Shown here in pieces: positions 24,952-33,326 of a stretch of DNA of 64,000 nt. The notes beneath the pieces were generated by a model that did not search any database, was not told where the DNA came from, and saw nothing but the letters and a program-made list of their open reading frames with translations. This DNA comes from HGM04593 sp045592125. GTDB taxonomy: Bacteria; Bacteroidota; Bacteroidia; Bacteroidales; Bacteroidaceae. The DNA is taken from the NCBI GenBank assembly GCA_045592125.1, contig JAZNUE010000027.1, positions 1-64,000 of the forward strand, written 5' to 3'. Numbering within the stretch: the first letter of the stretch is position 1; the number at the start of each line of letters is the position of its first letter. The position numbers were made by a program, and so were the translations under genes.

Positions 24952-27030
24952 ATGAGAACAAGAAGAGTCTTCCTGTTCCTGCTATCCTTAGTGGCAGGAA
25001 TATCGGCAGCAATGGCAGGCATGCCTGAGGTTGAGGGGATTTTCTCCGCGTCATTCTCCAAGGGCACCCCAGTACAGATAACGAACAACCGCGACAAGGG
25101 ATATGCCATCAGGCTGGGTTACGACGGCAGCACTGTCACCAGCGCAGGCACAGCATACGGCGAGGACGAGGTATGGTACCTGGTTGGCAATGCCGACTCC
25201 TTCATCATGTACAGCCACAAGGCCGGCAAGAAAACTGCCCTGAGACTGGAGAGCGCCGAAAGCGGCGCTGCCGCAGCAATGGCAAGGACGGAGAGCGCTA
25301 CCCCGCTCACGATCACCCGCCACGAGGACGGTAGCTGCACAATATCGCCAAAAGAGAATCCTGGACTGAGTTTCAACATGTTCGGCGGGGCAGGACGTGA
25401 TATCAAACTCTATTCAAGCGAGGACGATGGCGGGCGCTGGAACATCAGGACCATTGACATGGACAGGCCGCTAAAGATAAGGTACAACGCGCAGCTGGAG
25501 GGCGGGTTTGACACCAACACACGCATTGGCGAGCTGGCCATAACCGTAAATGGTACAACAGGCAGCAGCATGCTCACCAAGGAGAACGTAAAGGAAGAAC
25601 AGACCTGTTACCTGCCGCACAATGCAAAGTTCGGCATTGCCACAGGACTTGTTTGCCACGGCTGGAAGATGGACATAAACGGCGGCAAGGAGATTGCAGG
25701 GCTGGAACTCGCCGGCAAAGGCATGGAGGTTACCGTGAATATAAGCGTTGACAAGGAGAACAAGTACCAGTACCTGTTCTATTCTCCCGACGAGAAGGGT
25801 ATTCCCTACCGTATACCGGCCATAGTGACAACTGCCAACGGATATGTATTTGCCATTAACGACTATCGCCCCTGCGGCAATGACATAGGTTTCGGCGAAG
25901 TGGACCTTGTAATGCGCCACAGCGTGAAAGGCGGCAGCGAATGGGACGGGCACTCTTGGAGCGAGCCCATAAAGATTGCCGACGGCGTGGGAAAGGAGGC
26001 CAAGGAGACATGGCTCACAGGATTCGGCGACCCGGCTGTAGTAGCCGACCGCGAGCGTAATGAGATTCTTGTAATGAGCGTATGCGGCAACCGCGTATGC
26101 TGGCACGGCAACTATGGCTCAGGTACTGCCGAGAATCCAGAGAACCCCAACCGCATGGCACGCCTGCGCATTAAGTACAACGAGGAGACAGGCGAGTGGG
26201 TAGCAGGCCAGCCCGAAGAGGTTACATACGATATTTACCCCTTGTTCAAGGACCAGGACGGCAAGGCACATGTAGGCTCTATGTTCATTGGCGCTGGCCG
26301 CATGGCACAAAGCAGGATGATAAAGGTCGGCGACTATTACCGCATATACTGCGCAGTATGGGCCGTAGAGGCAGGCAGCTACCGCCACCACAACTATGCG
26401 CTCTACTCCGACGATTTTGGCGAGACATGGCACCTGTTGGGAGAGTTGGGCAACGACTTCAACGACAGTCCTGCGCCCTACGGCAACGAGCCCAAATGCG
26501 AGGAACTGCCCGACGGCAGCGTGCTCTTGAGCAGTCGCAAGGGACACGGACGCTACTTCAACGTATTCCACTACACAAACTTTGAGAAGGCCGAGGGCTA
26601 TTGGGACGGAGCCGTTGCCACCGACCAGGCGGGCGACCTCAAGTTCGGTCGTAACGACACCAACGGCGAGCCGTTGCTCGTTGGCAACATCCTGTTCCAA
26701 TCGGCACCCACGGGCGACAGCCGCAGCGATGTTGCGATATTCTACAAGCCACTGAGCAACGACCCTGCGACATACACCCCTACAGAGCTCTCAAAAGGCT
26801 GGAAGAAATTGAGGGTTTCGGACCGCGGCTCGGCCTACTCGTCAATGTGTATCCTGCCCGACGGCAACATAGGAATATACTATGAGGAAGAACCCGGCGG
26901 CTATTCAATGGTATATGTTCCTATAAATATATACAGCGCAGTCGGCCCTATTGTATATACCGGCCATCTGGTTGACAAATGCCCTAACTGCAGCGAAGGG
27001 AAATACGAAGGTATTGTAACTGTAGAGTAA
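24952..27030 (+). CDS. Exo-alpha-sialidase (GH33)
   Basis: 692 residues. A signal peptide (FLFLLSLVAGISAAMAG) is followed by about 250 residues of N-terminal beta-sandwich. The six-bladed neuraminidase propeller begins with the YRIP motif (GIPYRIPAIV at 284-292, providing an active-site Arg). An Asp-box SDDFGETW lies at 486-493. Residues consistent with the acidic and Tyr catalytic sites follow (LPDGSVLLSSRKGHGRYF). It cleaves terminal sialic acid from host or dietary glycans in the periplasm or at the surface. No NAN utilisation genes are near. A promoter-like TAATTTTG sits at 24908-24915. The next gene begins 53 bases later. Confidence 0.92.
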   Translation: MRTRRVFLFLLSLVAGISAAMAGMPEVEGIFSASFSKGTPVQITNNRDKGYAIRLGYDGSTVTSAGTAYGEDEVWYLVGNADSFIMYSHKAGKKTALRLESAESGAAAAMARTESATPLTITRHEDGSCTISPKENPGLSFNMFGGAGRDIKLYSSEDDGGRWNIRTIDMDRPLKIRYNAQLEGGFDTNTRIGELAITVNGTTGSSMLTKENVKEEQTCYLPHNAKFGIATGLVCHGWKMDINGGKEIAGLELAGKGMEVTVNISVDKENKYQYLFYSPDEKGIPYRIPAIVTTANGYVFAINDYRPCGNDIGFGEVDLVMRHSVKGGSEWDGHSWSEPIKIADGVGKEAKETWLTGFGDPAVVADRERNEILVMSVCGNRVCWHGNYGSGTAENPENPNRMARLRIKYNEETGEWVAGQPEEVTYDIYPLFKDQDGKAHVGSMFIGAGRMAQSRMIKVGDYYRIYCAVWAVEAGSYRHHNYALYSDDFGETWHLLGELGNDFNDSPAPYGNEPKCEELPDGSVLLSSRKGHGRYFNVFHYTNFEKAEGYWDGAVATDQAGDLKFGRNDTNGEPLLVGNILFQSAPTGDSRSDVAIFYKPLSNDPATYTPTELSKGWKKLRVSDRGSAYSSMCILPDGNIGIYYEEEPGGYSMVYVPINIYSAVGPIVYTGHLVDKCPNCSEGKYEGIVTVE

Positions 27031-27083
27031 CAGATTCAACTGAAAAACCCATTAATTTGTTATAAACATAAAAGGAGAACATT

Positions 27084-27887
27084 ATGGACTACATGTATCT
27101 TTTGCTAGGGATATCGTTCCTGGTATCGGCCCTTGGATGGATTTATTTCATCTACTTCTTCAGCATTGGCTACGGCCTGTCAATCTCGGCACTCGCTGCG
27201 GCAACAGCGATAATCTTCGCCGACGAGATTACATTGCCCGTAATAATCCTCTGCGCCGTGCTGTTTATCTACGGCATACGCCTGGCAGGCTATCTGCTGC
27301 TGCGTGAGCGCAAGTCGGCCTCGTACAAGAAGATTCTTTACCAGCCCGACAACACAAAGAAAAAACCGCTGTTCGCAATGTTCATGATATGGATATCATG
27401 CGCGCTGCTCTATGTAGGGCAGATAAGCCCGGCAACCTTCTACCTGTATAACTCCGGCAACGGAGCACCGGTGAATGAACTATGGGCATGGGCCGGAGCA
27501 GTCATTGCCACCATTGGAGTAGTCATTGAAATGGTTGCCGACGCGCAGAAGAGTGCTGCAAAGAAAGTGGACGCGAGCCGTTTCGTCAGCACAGGACTCT
27601 ACCGCATCGTACGTTGCCCCAACTACTTTGGCGAAGTACTCATGTGGACGGGCAGCTTCATAATATGCATTGGCGCCTGCTGCACAGCATGGCAGTGGGT
27701 TATAGCCTCGCTTGGATACGCGGGCATTGTATATGTGATGTTCAGCGGCGCACGCCGCCTTGAGCTGCGCCAGCAGGAAATCTATGGCAACGACCCCGAG
27801 TTCCAGGCCTACATAAAGAAGCGCCCGCTAATCATACCTTTCGTACCAATATACAGCGTTGCCAAGTACAGTTGGCTTAAAGGGTAA
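27084..27887 (+). CDS. DUF1295 / steroid-reductase-fold membrane protein
   Basis: 267 residues with about six hydrophobic helices starting at residue 5. The C-terminal part has FVSTGLYRIVRCPNYFGEVL followed by LE.RQQEIYGNDPEFQAYIKK, the cofactor-binding pattern of the DUF1295 / isoprenylcysteine methyltransferase / delta-reductase superfamily. It probably binds NAD(P)H or SAM at the membrane face and modifies a lipid. The substrate is unknown. It lies 53 bases after the sialidase gene on the same strand and may be cotranscribed. A strong terminator follows at 27912. Confidence 0.85.
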   Translation: MDYMYLLLGISFLVSALGWIYFIYFFSIGYGLSISALAAATAIIFADEITLPVIILCAVLFIYGIRLAGYLLLRERKSASYKKILYQPDNTKKKPLFAMFMIWISCALLYVGQISPATFYLYNSGNGAPVNELWAWAGAVIATIGVVIEMVADAQKSAAKKVDASRFVSTGLYRIVRCPNYFGEVLMWTGSFIICIGACCTAWQWVIASLGYAGIVYVMFSGARRLELRQQEIYGNDPEFQAYIKKRPLIIPFVPIYSVAKYSWLKG

Positions 27888-27911
27888 AGTGATACAAATC
27901 GAACAGTTTCT

Positions 27912-27952
27912 AAAACACATTGAAGGGTCATAGACCCTTCAATGTGTTTTTT
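27912..27952 (+). terminator. Intrinsic terminator
   Basis: The perfect 18-bp stem aaaacacattgaagggtc / gacccttcaatgtgtttt has a 3-base loop and continues into further Ts. Confidence 0.9.
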
Positions 27953-27960
27953 ACGTACAT

Positions 27961-28202
27961 GTCATTGACTCGTTTTGCTCTTCGCAACCCAAACGGCATA
28001 ACCTGCGGCTATGCTGCGTTTGACCTGTTGCTGCAAAACTCGTCGATAACAAAAAGGTCATTGACTCGTTTTGCTCTTCGCAACCCAAACGGCATAACCT
28101 GCGGCTATGCTACGTTTGACCTGTTGCTGCAAAACTCGCCGATAACAAAAAAAGGTCATTGACTCGTTTTGCTTTTAGCAGCAAAACTCGTCGATAACAA
28201 AA
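27961..28202. repeat. Tandem palindromic extragenic elements (two full, one shortened)
   Basis: Unit 1 at 27961-28056 (96 bases), unit 2 at 28057-28154 (98 bases) and a shortened unit 3 at 28155-28202 that keeps both ends but lacks the middle. Each runs from gtcattgactcgttttgct to actcgtcgataacaaaa. The arms gttttgc / gcaaaac and ccaaacggcat / atgctgcgtttg make each unit an imperfect hairpin. There is no coding potential; the frame open across it is incidental. Confidence 0.8.
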
Positions 28203-28211
28203 CGTTGTTTT

Positions 28212-28630
28212 GTCATTCTGAGCGTAGCGAAGAATCTCAAGCTTTGCGCGTACTTGTCATTTTTCGGACAAAGTCCTCGACAACACGTCTGAGCGTGATT
28301 GAGATGTTTCGCTTTGCTCAACATGACAGGGCTGTCTAGATAACAGAGAACAGAGAACAGAGTACCGAACACGTGTACTTGTCATCCTAAGCGTAGCGAA
28401 GAATCTAATGGGTGCATGATTGGGATGTTTCGCTTTGCTCAACATGACAGGTGCTGTCTAGAGTACAGAGAACGGAGTACAGAGAACAGAGTGCCGAACA
28501 CGCGTACTTGTGATTCTGAGCGTAGCGAAGGATCTCAAGCTTTGCGTAGCATTAAGCCGCAGGGGCAAAGGCAAGAATCTAATGGGTGCATGGCTAAGAT
28601 GTTTCGCTTTGCTCAACATGACAAGGTCGC
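28212..28630. repeat. REP-like repeat cluster
   Basis: At least three direct copies of gtcattctgagcgtagcg + aagaatctc (28212, 28381, 28508) alternate with three copies of the block containing ttcgctttgctcaacatgac (ending near 28328, 28449, 28621) and with short acagagaacagag iterations. The arrangement matches 1-215 of this window. No gene is supported anywhere in 27953-28735. Confidence 0.8.
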
Positions 28631-28706
28631 CTGGACAAAATCCCTCGGAATACAAAACGGGTGATGAAAAATAGGCTGCGTGGACAAGACGACTGATGAA
28701 AAATAA

Positions 28707-28732
28707 TACGCGGAAAACGAAAGTTTTCCGCG
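28707..28732 (-). terminator. Terminator after the downstream tRNA-Asn
   Basis: Stem cgcggaaaac / gttttccgcg around a gaaa loop, with a T-rich tail on the minus strand. Confidence 0.8.
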
Positions 28733-28735
28733 TTG

Positions 28736-28809
28736 CTCTTCAGGTAGGACTTGAACCTACGACCCCCTGATTAACAGTCAGGTGCTCTAACCGACTGAGC
28801 TACTGAAGA
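28736..28809 (-). tRNA. tRNA-Asn (GTT)
   Basis: A 74-base cloverleaf. The acceptor arms TCTTCAG / CTGAAGA pair fully, with discriminator G; the D-arm is AGCTCAGTCGGTTAGAGC and the T-arm is AGGTTCAAGTCCT. The anticodon loop CTGTTAA gives anticodon GTT. The terminal CCA is not encoded. It is identical in sequence to the copy at 28852-28925 and has its own terminator. Confidence 0.97.
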
Positions 28810-28828
28810 ATATGTGGAGTCCATTAAA

Positions 28829-28850
28829 AAAGCGAGGCCTTTGCCCGCTT
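28829..28850 (-). terminator. Short terminator between the two tRNA-Asn genes
   Basis: Minus-strand aagcgggcaaaggcctcgct followed by a T-run. The stem is interrupted by one mismatch. Confidence 0.6.
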
Positions 28851-28851
28851 G

Positions 28852-28925
28852 CTCTTCAGGTAGGACTTGAACCTACGACCCCCTGATTAACAGTCAGGTG
28901 CTCTAACCGACTGAGCTACTGAAGA
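28852..28925 (-). tRNA. tRNA-Asn (GTT), upstream copy
   Basis: Same 74 bases as the copy at 28736-28809: acceptor TCTTCAG / CTGAAGA, anticodon GTT, no encoded CCA. It is the first of the pair read from the promoter at 28957-28987. Confidence 0.97.
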
Positions 28926-28956
28926 ATATTTCCGACTCCTTTGTCGTTTGACGTTG

Positions 28957-28987
28957 CAAAAGTACTATATCTTTTTCTACCTTGCAA
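28957..28987 (-). promoter_or_regulatory. Promoter of the tRNA-Asn pair
   Basis: On the minus strand TTG (28987-28985), 20 bases, TACTTTTG (28964-28957). The start site would lie about 25 bases before the first tRNA. Confidence 0.7.
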
Positions 28988-29135
28988 GTTTTTCGCCTTT
29001 TTTTTCCTTTGTCGGGCAAAAAAAGGTGCATTATGATAAAATTATTCTTAAAATGGAGCAAAAAAGTAACTCTAAAGGCTGTTATCACCTGGTAAAAGAG
29101 TATCTTCGCGGGTAATTAATGAAAATAGTATCCTT

Positions 29136-30800
29136 ATGAAAAGAATCATCGCTTCTGCATATCTTCTGCTTGCTGTAATCCTGCTCCTTCCGCAGGCTGC
29201 CAGTGCCGACGACAGGCACAAGTTCCGCCTGGCCAGGCAACTGTCGGTCTTCAACACCATTGTGAAGGACCTTAACCTGTTCTACGTTGACAGCATTATG
29301 CCCGATATAATGATAAACAAGGGCATTGCTGCCATGCTGGCGAACCTTGACCCCTACACGGTGTATTACCCCGAGGACAAGAGCGAGGAACTGAAGATGA
29401 TGACTACTGGCAAGTATGCCGGAGTGGGCTCTACAATACGCTACCACGAGGAGAAGAAGACAACCGTGCTCACTGAGCCTTATGAGGGCATGCCTGCCTA
29501 CAAGGCCGGCCTGAGGGCGGGTGACGCCATTGTCTCAATTGACGGCAGGGCGGTAAAGGGCATGAGCGTGGACAGTGTCAGCGACATGCTGCGCGGCGAG
29601 CCGGGAACAAGGCTCACCATTGTCGTGCAGCGTCCAGGAGTGAAGAATGAACTTACATTCAGGCTTGAGCGCGAGAGCATTGCCTTGCCAGCGATAAGCT
29701 ACTACGGGATGCAGGAAGGCAACATTGGCTACATATCCTTGGAGTCTTTCACCGAGGACTGCTCGAAGGATATGCGCCGTGCGGTGGTAGACCTCAAGAA
29801 GCAGGGTGCGCAGTCATTCATAATTGACCTCAGGAGCAATGGCGGCGGTCTCTTGAACGAGGCGGTTGAGATTGTAGGCCTGTTCGTCCCAAAGGGCAAG
29901 ACTGTTGTTACTACGAAGGGGAAAATAAAGCAGTCGAACGAGACCTTTGAGACAAGGCGCGAGCCAATTGACACGGAGTCGCCAATTGTGGTGCTCGTGA
30001 ACGGGCAGACGGCGTCGGCGTCGGAGATTGTGGCAGGTGCGCTGCAGGATTTCGACCGTGCTGTAATAGTGGGCACGCGCACATATGGCAAGGGCCTTGT
30101 GCAGAGTACGCGTCCTGTGGCGGGCGGCGGCTACCTTAAGCTGACAACGGCAAAGTACTATATCCCCAGCGGGCGATGTGTGCAGGCGCTCGACTACTCT
30201 CATGTAATTGACGAGGGGAGGACTTCGCGTGTGCCCGACAGCCTTACGACTGTGTTCCGCACAGCGGCCGGGCGCGAGGTACGTGACGGCGGCGGCATAC
30301 GCCCCGATGTCGAGCCCAAGTCAGAGGAACTCTCTACGCTCATTTATCGCCTGCTGCAGGACATGTCGGTATTTGACTTTGCGACTGAGTTCTGCCTGAA
30401 GAACGATTCTGTGGCGCCGGCCTCGGTGTTCGCAGTCAGCGACGAGGTGTACCAGGAGTTCGTGGCGTTCCTGAAGTCGCGCGGCTTCAGCTACGACCTT
30501 GTGAGCGCGAGCAGGCTTGCCGACCTTAAGAAGGTGATTGAGCTCGAAGGGTTCGGTGACCTGGTGAAGGACGAGATTGCCTCGCTCGAGAAGAAGCTGC
30601 AGGTTAACCTTGACCATTCGCTGGCGCATTTCAGCGATGATGTGAAGATTCTGATTGCCTCGGAGATAATTAAGCGCTATCAGGGGCAGAAGGGCGAGAT
30701 TATCTATAATCTCCGTGAGGATAATGACATTAAGGAGAGCTGCAGGATTCTCAAGGACGCCAAGCGCTACAGGGAGATTCTCTCGCCTGGCAAGCAGTAG
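29136..30800 (+). CDS. S41 family C-terminal processing peptidase
   Basis: 554 residues. A signal peptide (AYLLLAVILLLPQAASA) leads to an N-terminal helical region, a PDZ domain at about 85-165 (GVGSTIRY.., PAYKAGLRAGDAIVSIDG) and the S41 catalytic core. Motif TASASEIVAGALQD places the nucleophile near Ser296 and YGKGLVQ the general base near Lys319, the Ser-Lys dyad of CtpA/Prc. A C-terminal helical extension (about 400-554) is typical of Bacteroidetes homologues. It degrades or trims periplasmic proteins by their C-termini. It is monocistronic, with a convergent neighbour. Confidence 0.93.
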   Translation: MKRIIASAYLLLAVILLLPQAASADDRHKFRLARQLSVFNTIVKDLNLFYVDSIMPDIMINKGIAAMLANLDPYTVYYPEDKSEELKMMTTGKYAGVGSTIRYHEEKKTTVLTEPYEGMPAYKAGLRAGDAIVSIDGRAVKGMSVDSVSDMLRGEPGTRLTIVVQRPGVKNELTFRLERESIALPAISYYGMQEGNIGYISLESFTEDCSKDMRRAVVDLKKQGAQSFIIDLRSNGGGLLNEAVEIVGLFVPKGKTVVTTKGKIKQSNETFETRREPIDTESPIVVLVNGQTASASEIVAGALQDFDRAVIVGTRTYGKGLVQSTRPVAGGGYLKLTTAKYYIPSGRCVQALDYSHVIDEGRTSRVPDSLTTVFRTAAGREVRDGGGIRPDVEPKSEELSTLIYRLLQDMSVFDFATEFCLKNDSVAPASVFAVSDEVYQEFVAFLKSRGFSYDLVSASRLADLKKVIELEGFGDLVKDEIASLEKKLQVNLDHSLAHFSDDVKILIASEIIKRYQGQKGEIIYNLREDNDIKESCRILKDAKRYREILSPGKQ

Positions 30801-30837
30801 GGCAATGGCGAAGAGGGACAGCTGGAATGTGCAGCCA

Positions 30838-31293
30838 TTATTCAGCGGTCCATGCTCTCATCTCTCCCTCGTACAGCGAAAGGATTATCCTGGACTTCTC
30901 TCCTGGCATTATTGTCAGGGTGTCTCCTGTGCTGCGGTCTATTGCGTGCAGTAGGTCCTGCGGGGAGAAGAGCACTCTCTCTCGCATGCTCTTAATGCCG
31001 TCAGTCTCCACCGTGTCGCGCAGCGTGCGCCTGTTCACTGTGGCCTGTGCGCCTGGGGCTACGCAGGGCGATGAGTATATGAGGCTGTCGCCAAAGACGA
31101 GGTCGCAGGCCATTCCTTCGGCGCTGCTGGCAAATGATACGGTGTAGGCGAATATCTCCGGCTCGGCCTTCTTGGAGGCCTCGCTCATTGCATAGTGGGT
31201 GAACAGCACCATGGTGAGGACCAGCATGGCAAAGAAAAATACGCTCCCGTAGAGGAACTTGAGGTTGGAGTGCGAGCTTCTGTTTACTTTCAT
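30838..31293 (-). CDS. Single-pass membrane protein, function unknown
   Basis: 151 residues. A basic N-terminus (MKVNRSSHSNLK) precedes one helix at about 13-33 (FLYGSVFFFAMLVLTMVLFTH). The remaining 115 residues are exported and probably beta-rich (AYTVSFASSAEGMACDLVFG, PGEKSRIILSLYEGEMRAW). No family is recognised. It has its own promoter at 31310-31340, back to back with the rimP promoter. Start ATG 31293 puts basic residues just before the helix, as expected for an inside-to-outside anchor. Confidence 0.75.
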   Translation of the reverse strand: MKVNRSSHSNLKFLYGSVFFFAMLVLTMVLFTHYAMSEASKKAEPEIFAYTVSFASSAEGMACDLVFGDSLIYSSPCVAPGAQATVNRRTLRDTVETDGIKSMRERVLFSPQDLLHAIDRSTGDTLTIMPGEKSRIILSLYEGEMRAWTAE

Positions 31294-31309
31294 ATCTGTC
31301 TGTTTGCGG

Positions 31310-31340
31310 CAAATATACTACATTTGCTCTCCTGACCCAA
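31310..31340 (-). promoter_or_regulatory. Promoter of the single-pass membrane protein gene
   Basis: On the minus strand TTG (31340-31338), 20 bases, TATATTTG (31317-31310). Confidence 0.65.
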
Positions 31341-31358
31341 GAAAAACTGCGCAAATGC

Positions 31359-31389
31359 TTGCACAGGCCGCTATTTGTTATTATCTTTG
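31359..31389 (+). promoter_or_regulatory. Promoter of the rimP-nusA-infB operon
   Basis: TTG (31359-31361), 20 bases, TATCTTTG (31382-31389), a perfect -7 match. The start site falls near 31397, only about 10 bases before a terminator-like hairpin. Confidence 0.75.
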
Positions 31390-31406
31390 CAGTGTAAGAT
31401 GAAGAT

Positions 31407-31432
31407 GAGGGGCTGCGAGGCCCCTCTTTTTT
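31407..31432 (+). terminator. Terminator-like hairpin in the rimP leader (possible attenuator)
   Basis: Stem gaggggc / gcccctc with a 6-base loop, followed by TTTTTT. It lies between the promoter and rimP (ATG 31483), so it must be read through for the operon to be expressed, unless a second promoter exists in 31433-31482. Confidence 0.7.
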
Positions 31433-31482
31433 ATACAGGCATCCAGAGATAATCATATCACATATTATAATATCCGAACAAT

Positions 31483-31950
31483 ATGATTGACAGACAACAG
31501 GTAATCGATTTGACAAATGAGTGGCTCTCCGACAAGGAGTATTTTCTGGTAGATGTCGCCATAAGCAAGGACGACAAGATTACAGTAGAGATTGACCACG
31601 CCGACGGCGTGTGGATTGAGGACTGTGCCGAGCTGAGCCGCCACATTGAGAACGGCCTGAGCCGTGAAACCGATGATTACGAGCTTGAGGTAGGCTCGGC
31701 CGGTCTGGGCCAGCCCTTCAAGGTGCTCCAGCAGTACAAGAACCATGTGGGACTGGAGGTTGAGGTGCTCACAAAGGAAGGGAAGAAACTCAAAGGCATA
31801 CTTAAGGAGGCCGCCCAGGACGAGTTTGTGCTTACTGTGAGCAAGAAGGAGAAGAAAGAGGGCGCAAAGCGCCCGCAGCTCGTCGAGGAGGACGTGCATT
31901 TTGCCTACGATGGCGTCAAGTACACAAAGTACGTTATAAACTTCAAGTAA
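31483..31950 (+). CDS. rimP: Ribosome maturation factor RimP
   Basis: 155 residues, close to the family length. N-terminal domain (1-75) includes KITVEIDHADGVWIEDCAELSRHIE, the RimP pattern, with DDYELEVGSAGLGQPFK matching the conserved LEVSSPGLDRPL. The C-terminal SH3-like barrel (about 85-155) contains VEVLTKEGKKLKGILKEA. It assists 30S subunit assembly in the cytoplasm. It begins the conserved rimP-nusA-infB order, 74 bases ahead of nusA. Confidence 0.95.
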   Translation: MIDRQQVIDLTNEWLSDKEYFLVDVAISKDDKITVEIDHADGVWIEDCAELSRHIENGLSRETDDYELEVGSAGLGQPFKVLQQYKNHVGLEVEVLTKEGKKLKGILKEAAQDEFVLTVSKKEKKEGAKRPQLVEEDVHFAYDGVKYTKYVINFK

Positions 31951-32024
31951 GGGGCCGCTCCGCCACCCGCGGAAGGGCCTGGACAGCAAGGAAATTAGTA
32001 TAAAAACATAAATAGCTTCTAAAA

Positions 32025-33284
32025 ATGGCAAAGAAAGAAGAAACAATCAGCCTTCTTGATACATTTCAAGAATTCAAAGAGTCGAAGAACATCGACCGTA
32101 CTACAATGATTAGCGTGCTCGAGGAGAGCTTCCGCAAAGTAATCGTGAACCTGTTCGGTACCGACGAGAACTACTCGGTTATCGTGAACCCCGACCGTGG
32201 CGACTTTGAGATACAGCGCCGCCGCGTGGTTGTTGCCGATGACGAGGTGCAGGACGACAACCTTGAGATTTCGCTCAGCGAGGCACAGCTCATTGACGAT
32301 ACCTTCGAAGAGGGTGAGGAGGTGAGCGAGATTGTGAACTTCGCCGAGTTTGGCCGCCGTGCCATCCTGAACCTGCGCCAGACTCTTGCCTCAAAGATTC
32401 TTGAGCTTGAGAAGGACAGCCTTTACAACAAGTACAGCGAGAGGATTGGCCAGATTGTGAGCGCCGAGGTCTACCAGATATGGAAGAAGGAACTGCTGCT
32501 TGTTGACGACGAGGGCAATGAGCTCATCCTTCCTAAGAGCGAGCAGATTCCGAGCGACTTCTACCGCAAGGGCGACAATGTGCGCGCGGTGGTGGCACGT
32601 GTCGACAACCAGAACAATAATCCCAAGATTATTCTCAGCCGCACATCGCCTATGTTCCTTGAACGCCTGTTCGAGCTTGAGGTGCCCGAGATAAGCGACG
32701 GTCTCATTACAATAAAGAAGATTGCGCGCATTCCTGGCAAGCGCGCCAAGATTGCCGTTGAGACATACGACGAGCGCATTGACCCGGTGGGCGCATGCGT
32801 GGGTGTTAAGGGCTCACGTATCCATGGCATTGTGCGCGAGCTCCGCAACGAGAATATCGACGTTATACCTTACACTTCAAACATCGAGCTCTTCATCAAG
32901 CGCGCGCTCAGCCCTGCGAGAATCCAGGAGATTACTCTTGACGAGGAGAAGAGGGTGGCCGATGTGAACCTGAAGAAAGAGGAGGTCTCGCTTGCAATTG
33001 GCAAGGATGGCCTTAACATCAAGCTCGCCAGCATGATAACAGAGTATACAATCAATGTATACCGCGAGATTGACGCCCAGCAGGAGGATGACATCTATCT
33101 CGACGAGTTTGCCGACGAGATTGAGGAGTGGATAATTGAGGCAATCAAGAAGATTGGCCTTGACACTGCCAAGGCTGTGCTTAACGCTCCAAGGGAGGTG
33201 CTCATTGAGAAGGCCGACCTTGAGGAGGATACTGTTGACCACGTAATTGAAGTTCTGAAGGCAGAGTTCGAGGACGAGGAATAA
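32025..33284 (+). CDS. nusA: Transcription termination/antitermination factor NusA
   Basis: 419 residues. The N-terminal polymerase-binding domain (1-125) is followed by an S1 domain at about 130-200 (GQIVSAEVYQIWKKELLLVDD) and two KH domains at about 225-350 (DPVGACVGVKGSRIHGIVREL and VSLAIGKDGLNIKLASMI, both with GxxG loops). There are no acidic C-terminal repeats of the E. coli kind; a short helical end (350-419) is usual in Bacteroidetes. It binds RNA polymerase and nascent RNA, and it could act on the leader hairpin of its own operon. Confidence 0.96.
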   Translation: MAKKEETISLLDTFQEFKESKNIDRTTMISVLEESFRKVIVNLFGTDENYSVIVNPDRGDFEIQRRRVVVADDEVQDDNLEISLSEAQLIDDTFEEGEEVSEIVNFAEFGRRAILNLRQTLASKILELEKDSLYNKYSERIGQIVSAEVYQIWKKELLLVDDEGNELILPKSEQIPSDFYRKGDNVRAVVARVDNQNNNPKIILSRTSPMFLERLFELEVPEISDGLITIKKIARIPGKRAKIAVETYDERIDPVGACVGVKGSRIHGIVRELRNENIDVIPYTSNIELFIKRALSPARIQEITLDEEKRVADVNLKKEEVSLAIGKDGLNIKLASMITEYTINVYREIDAQQEDDIYLDEFADEIEEWIIEAIKKIGLDTAKAVLNAPREVLIEKADLEEDTVDHVIEVLKAEFEDEE

Positions 33285-33326
33285 GGCGACACTTTAAGGA
33301 ATAAACGAAAAAAGAGAAGAGTACTG

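Noticed and set aside
27961..28202. CRISPR-like repeat array
   Set aside because: The units are about 97 bases, abut each other without unique spacers, and are themselves hairpins; no cas genes are near.
28416..28664. Frames of 60-80 codons across the repeat cluster
   Set aside because: They read through repeated palindromes in several frames with no start context or family pattern.
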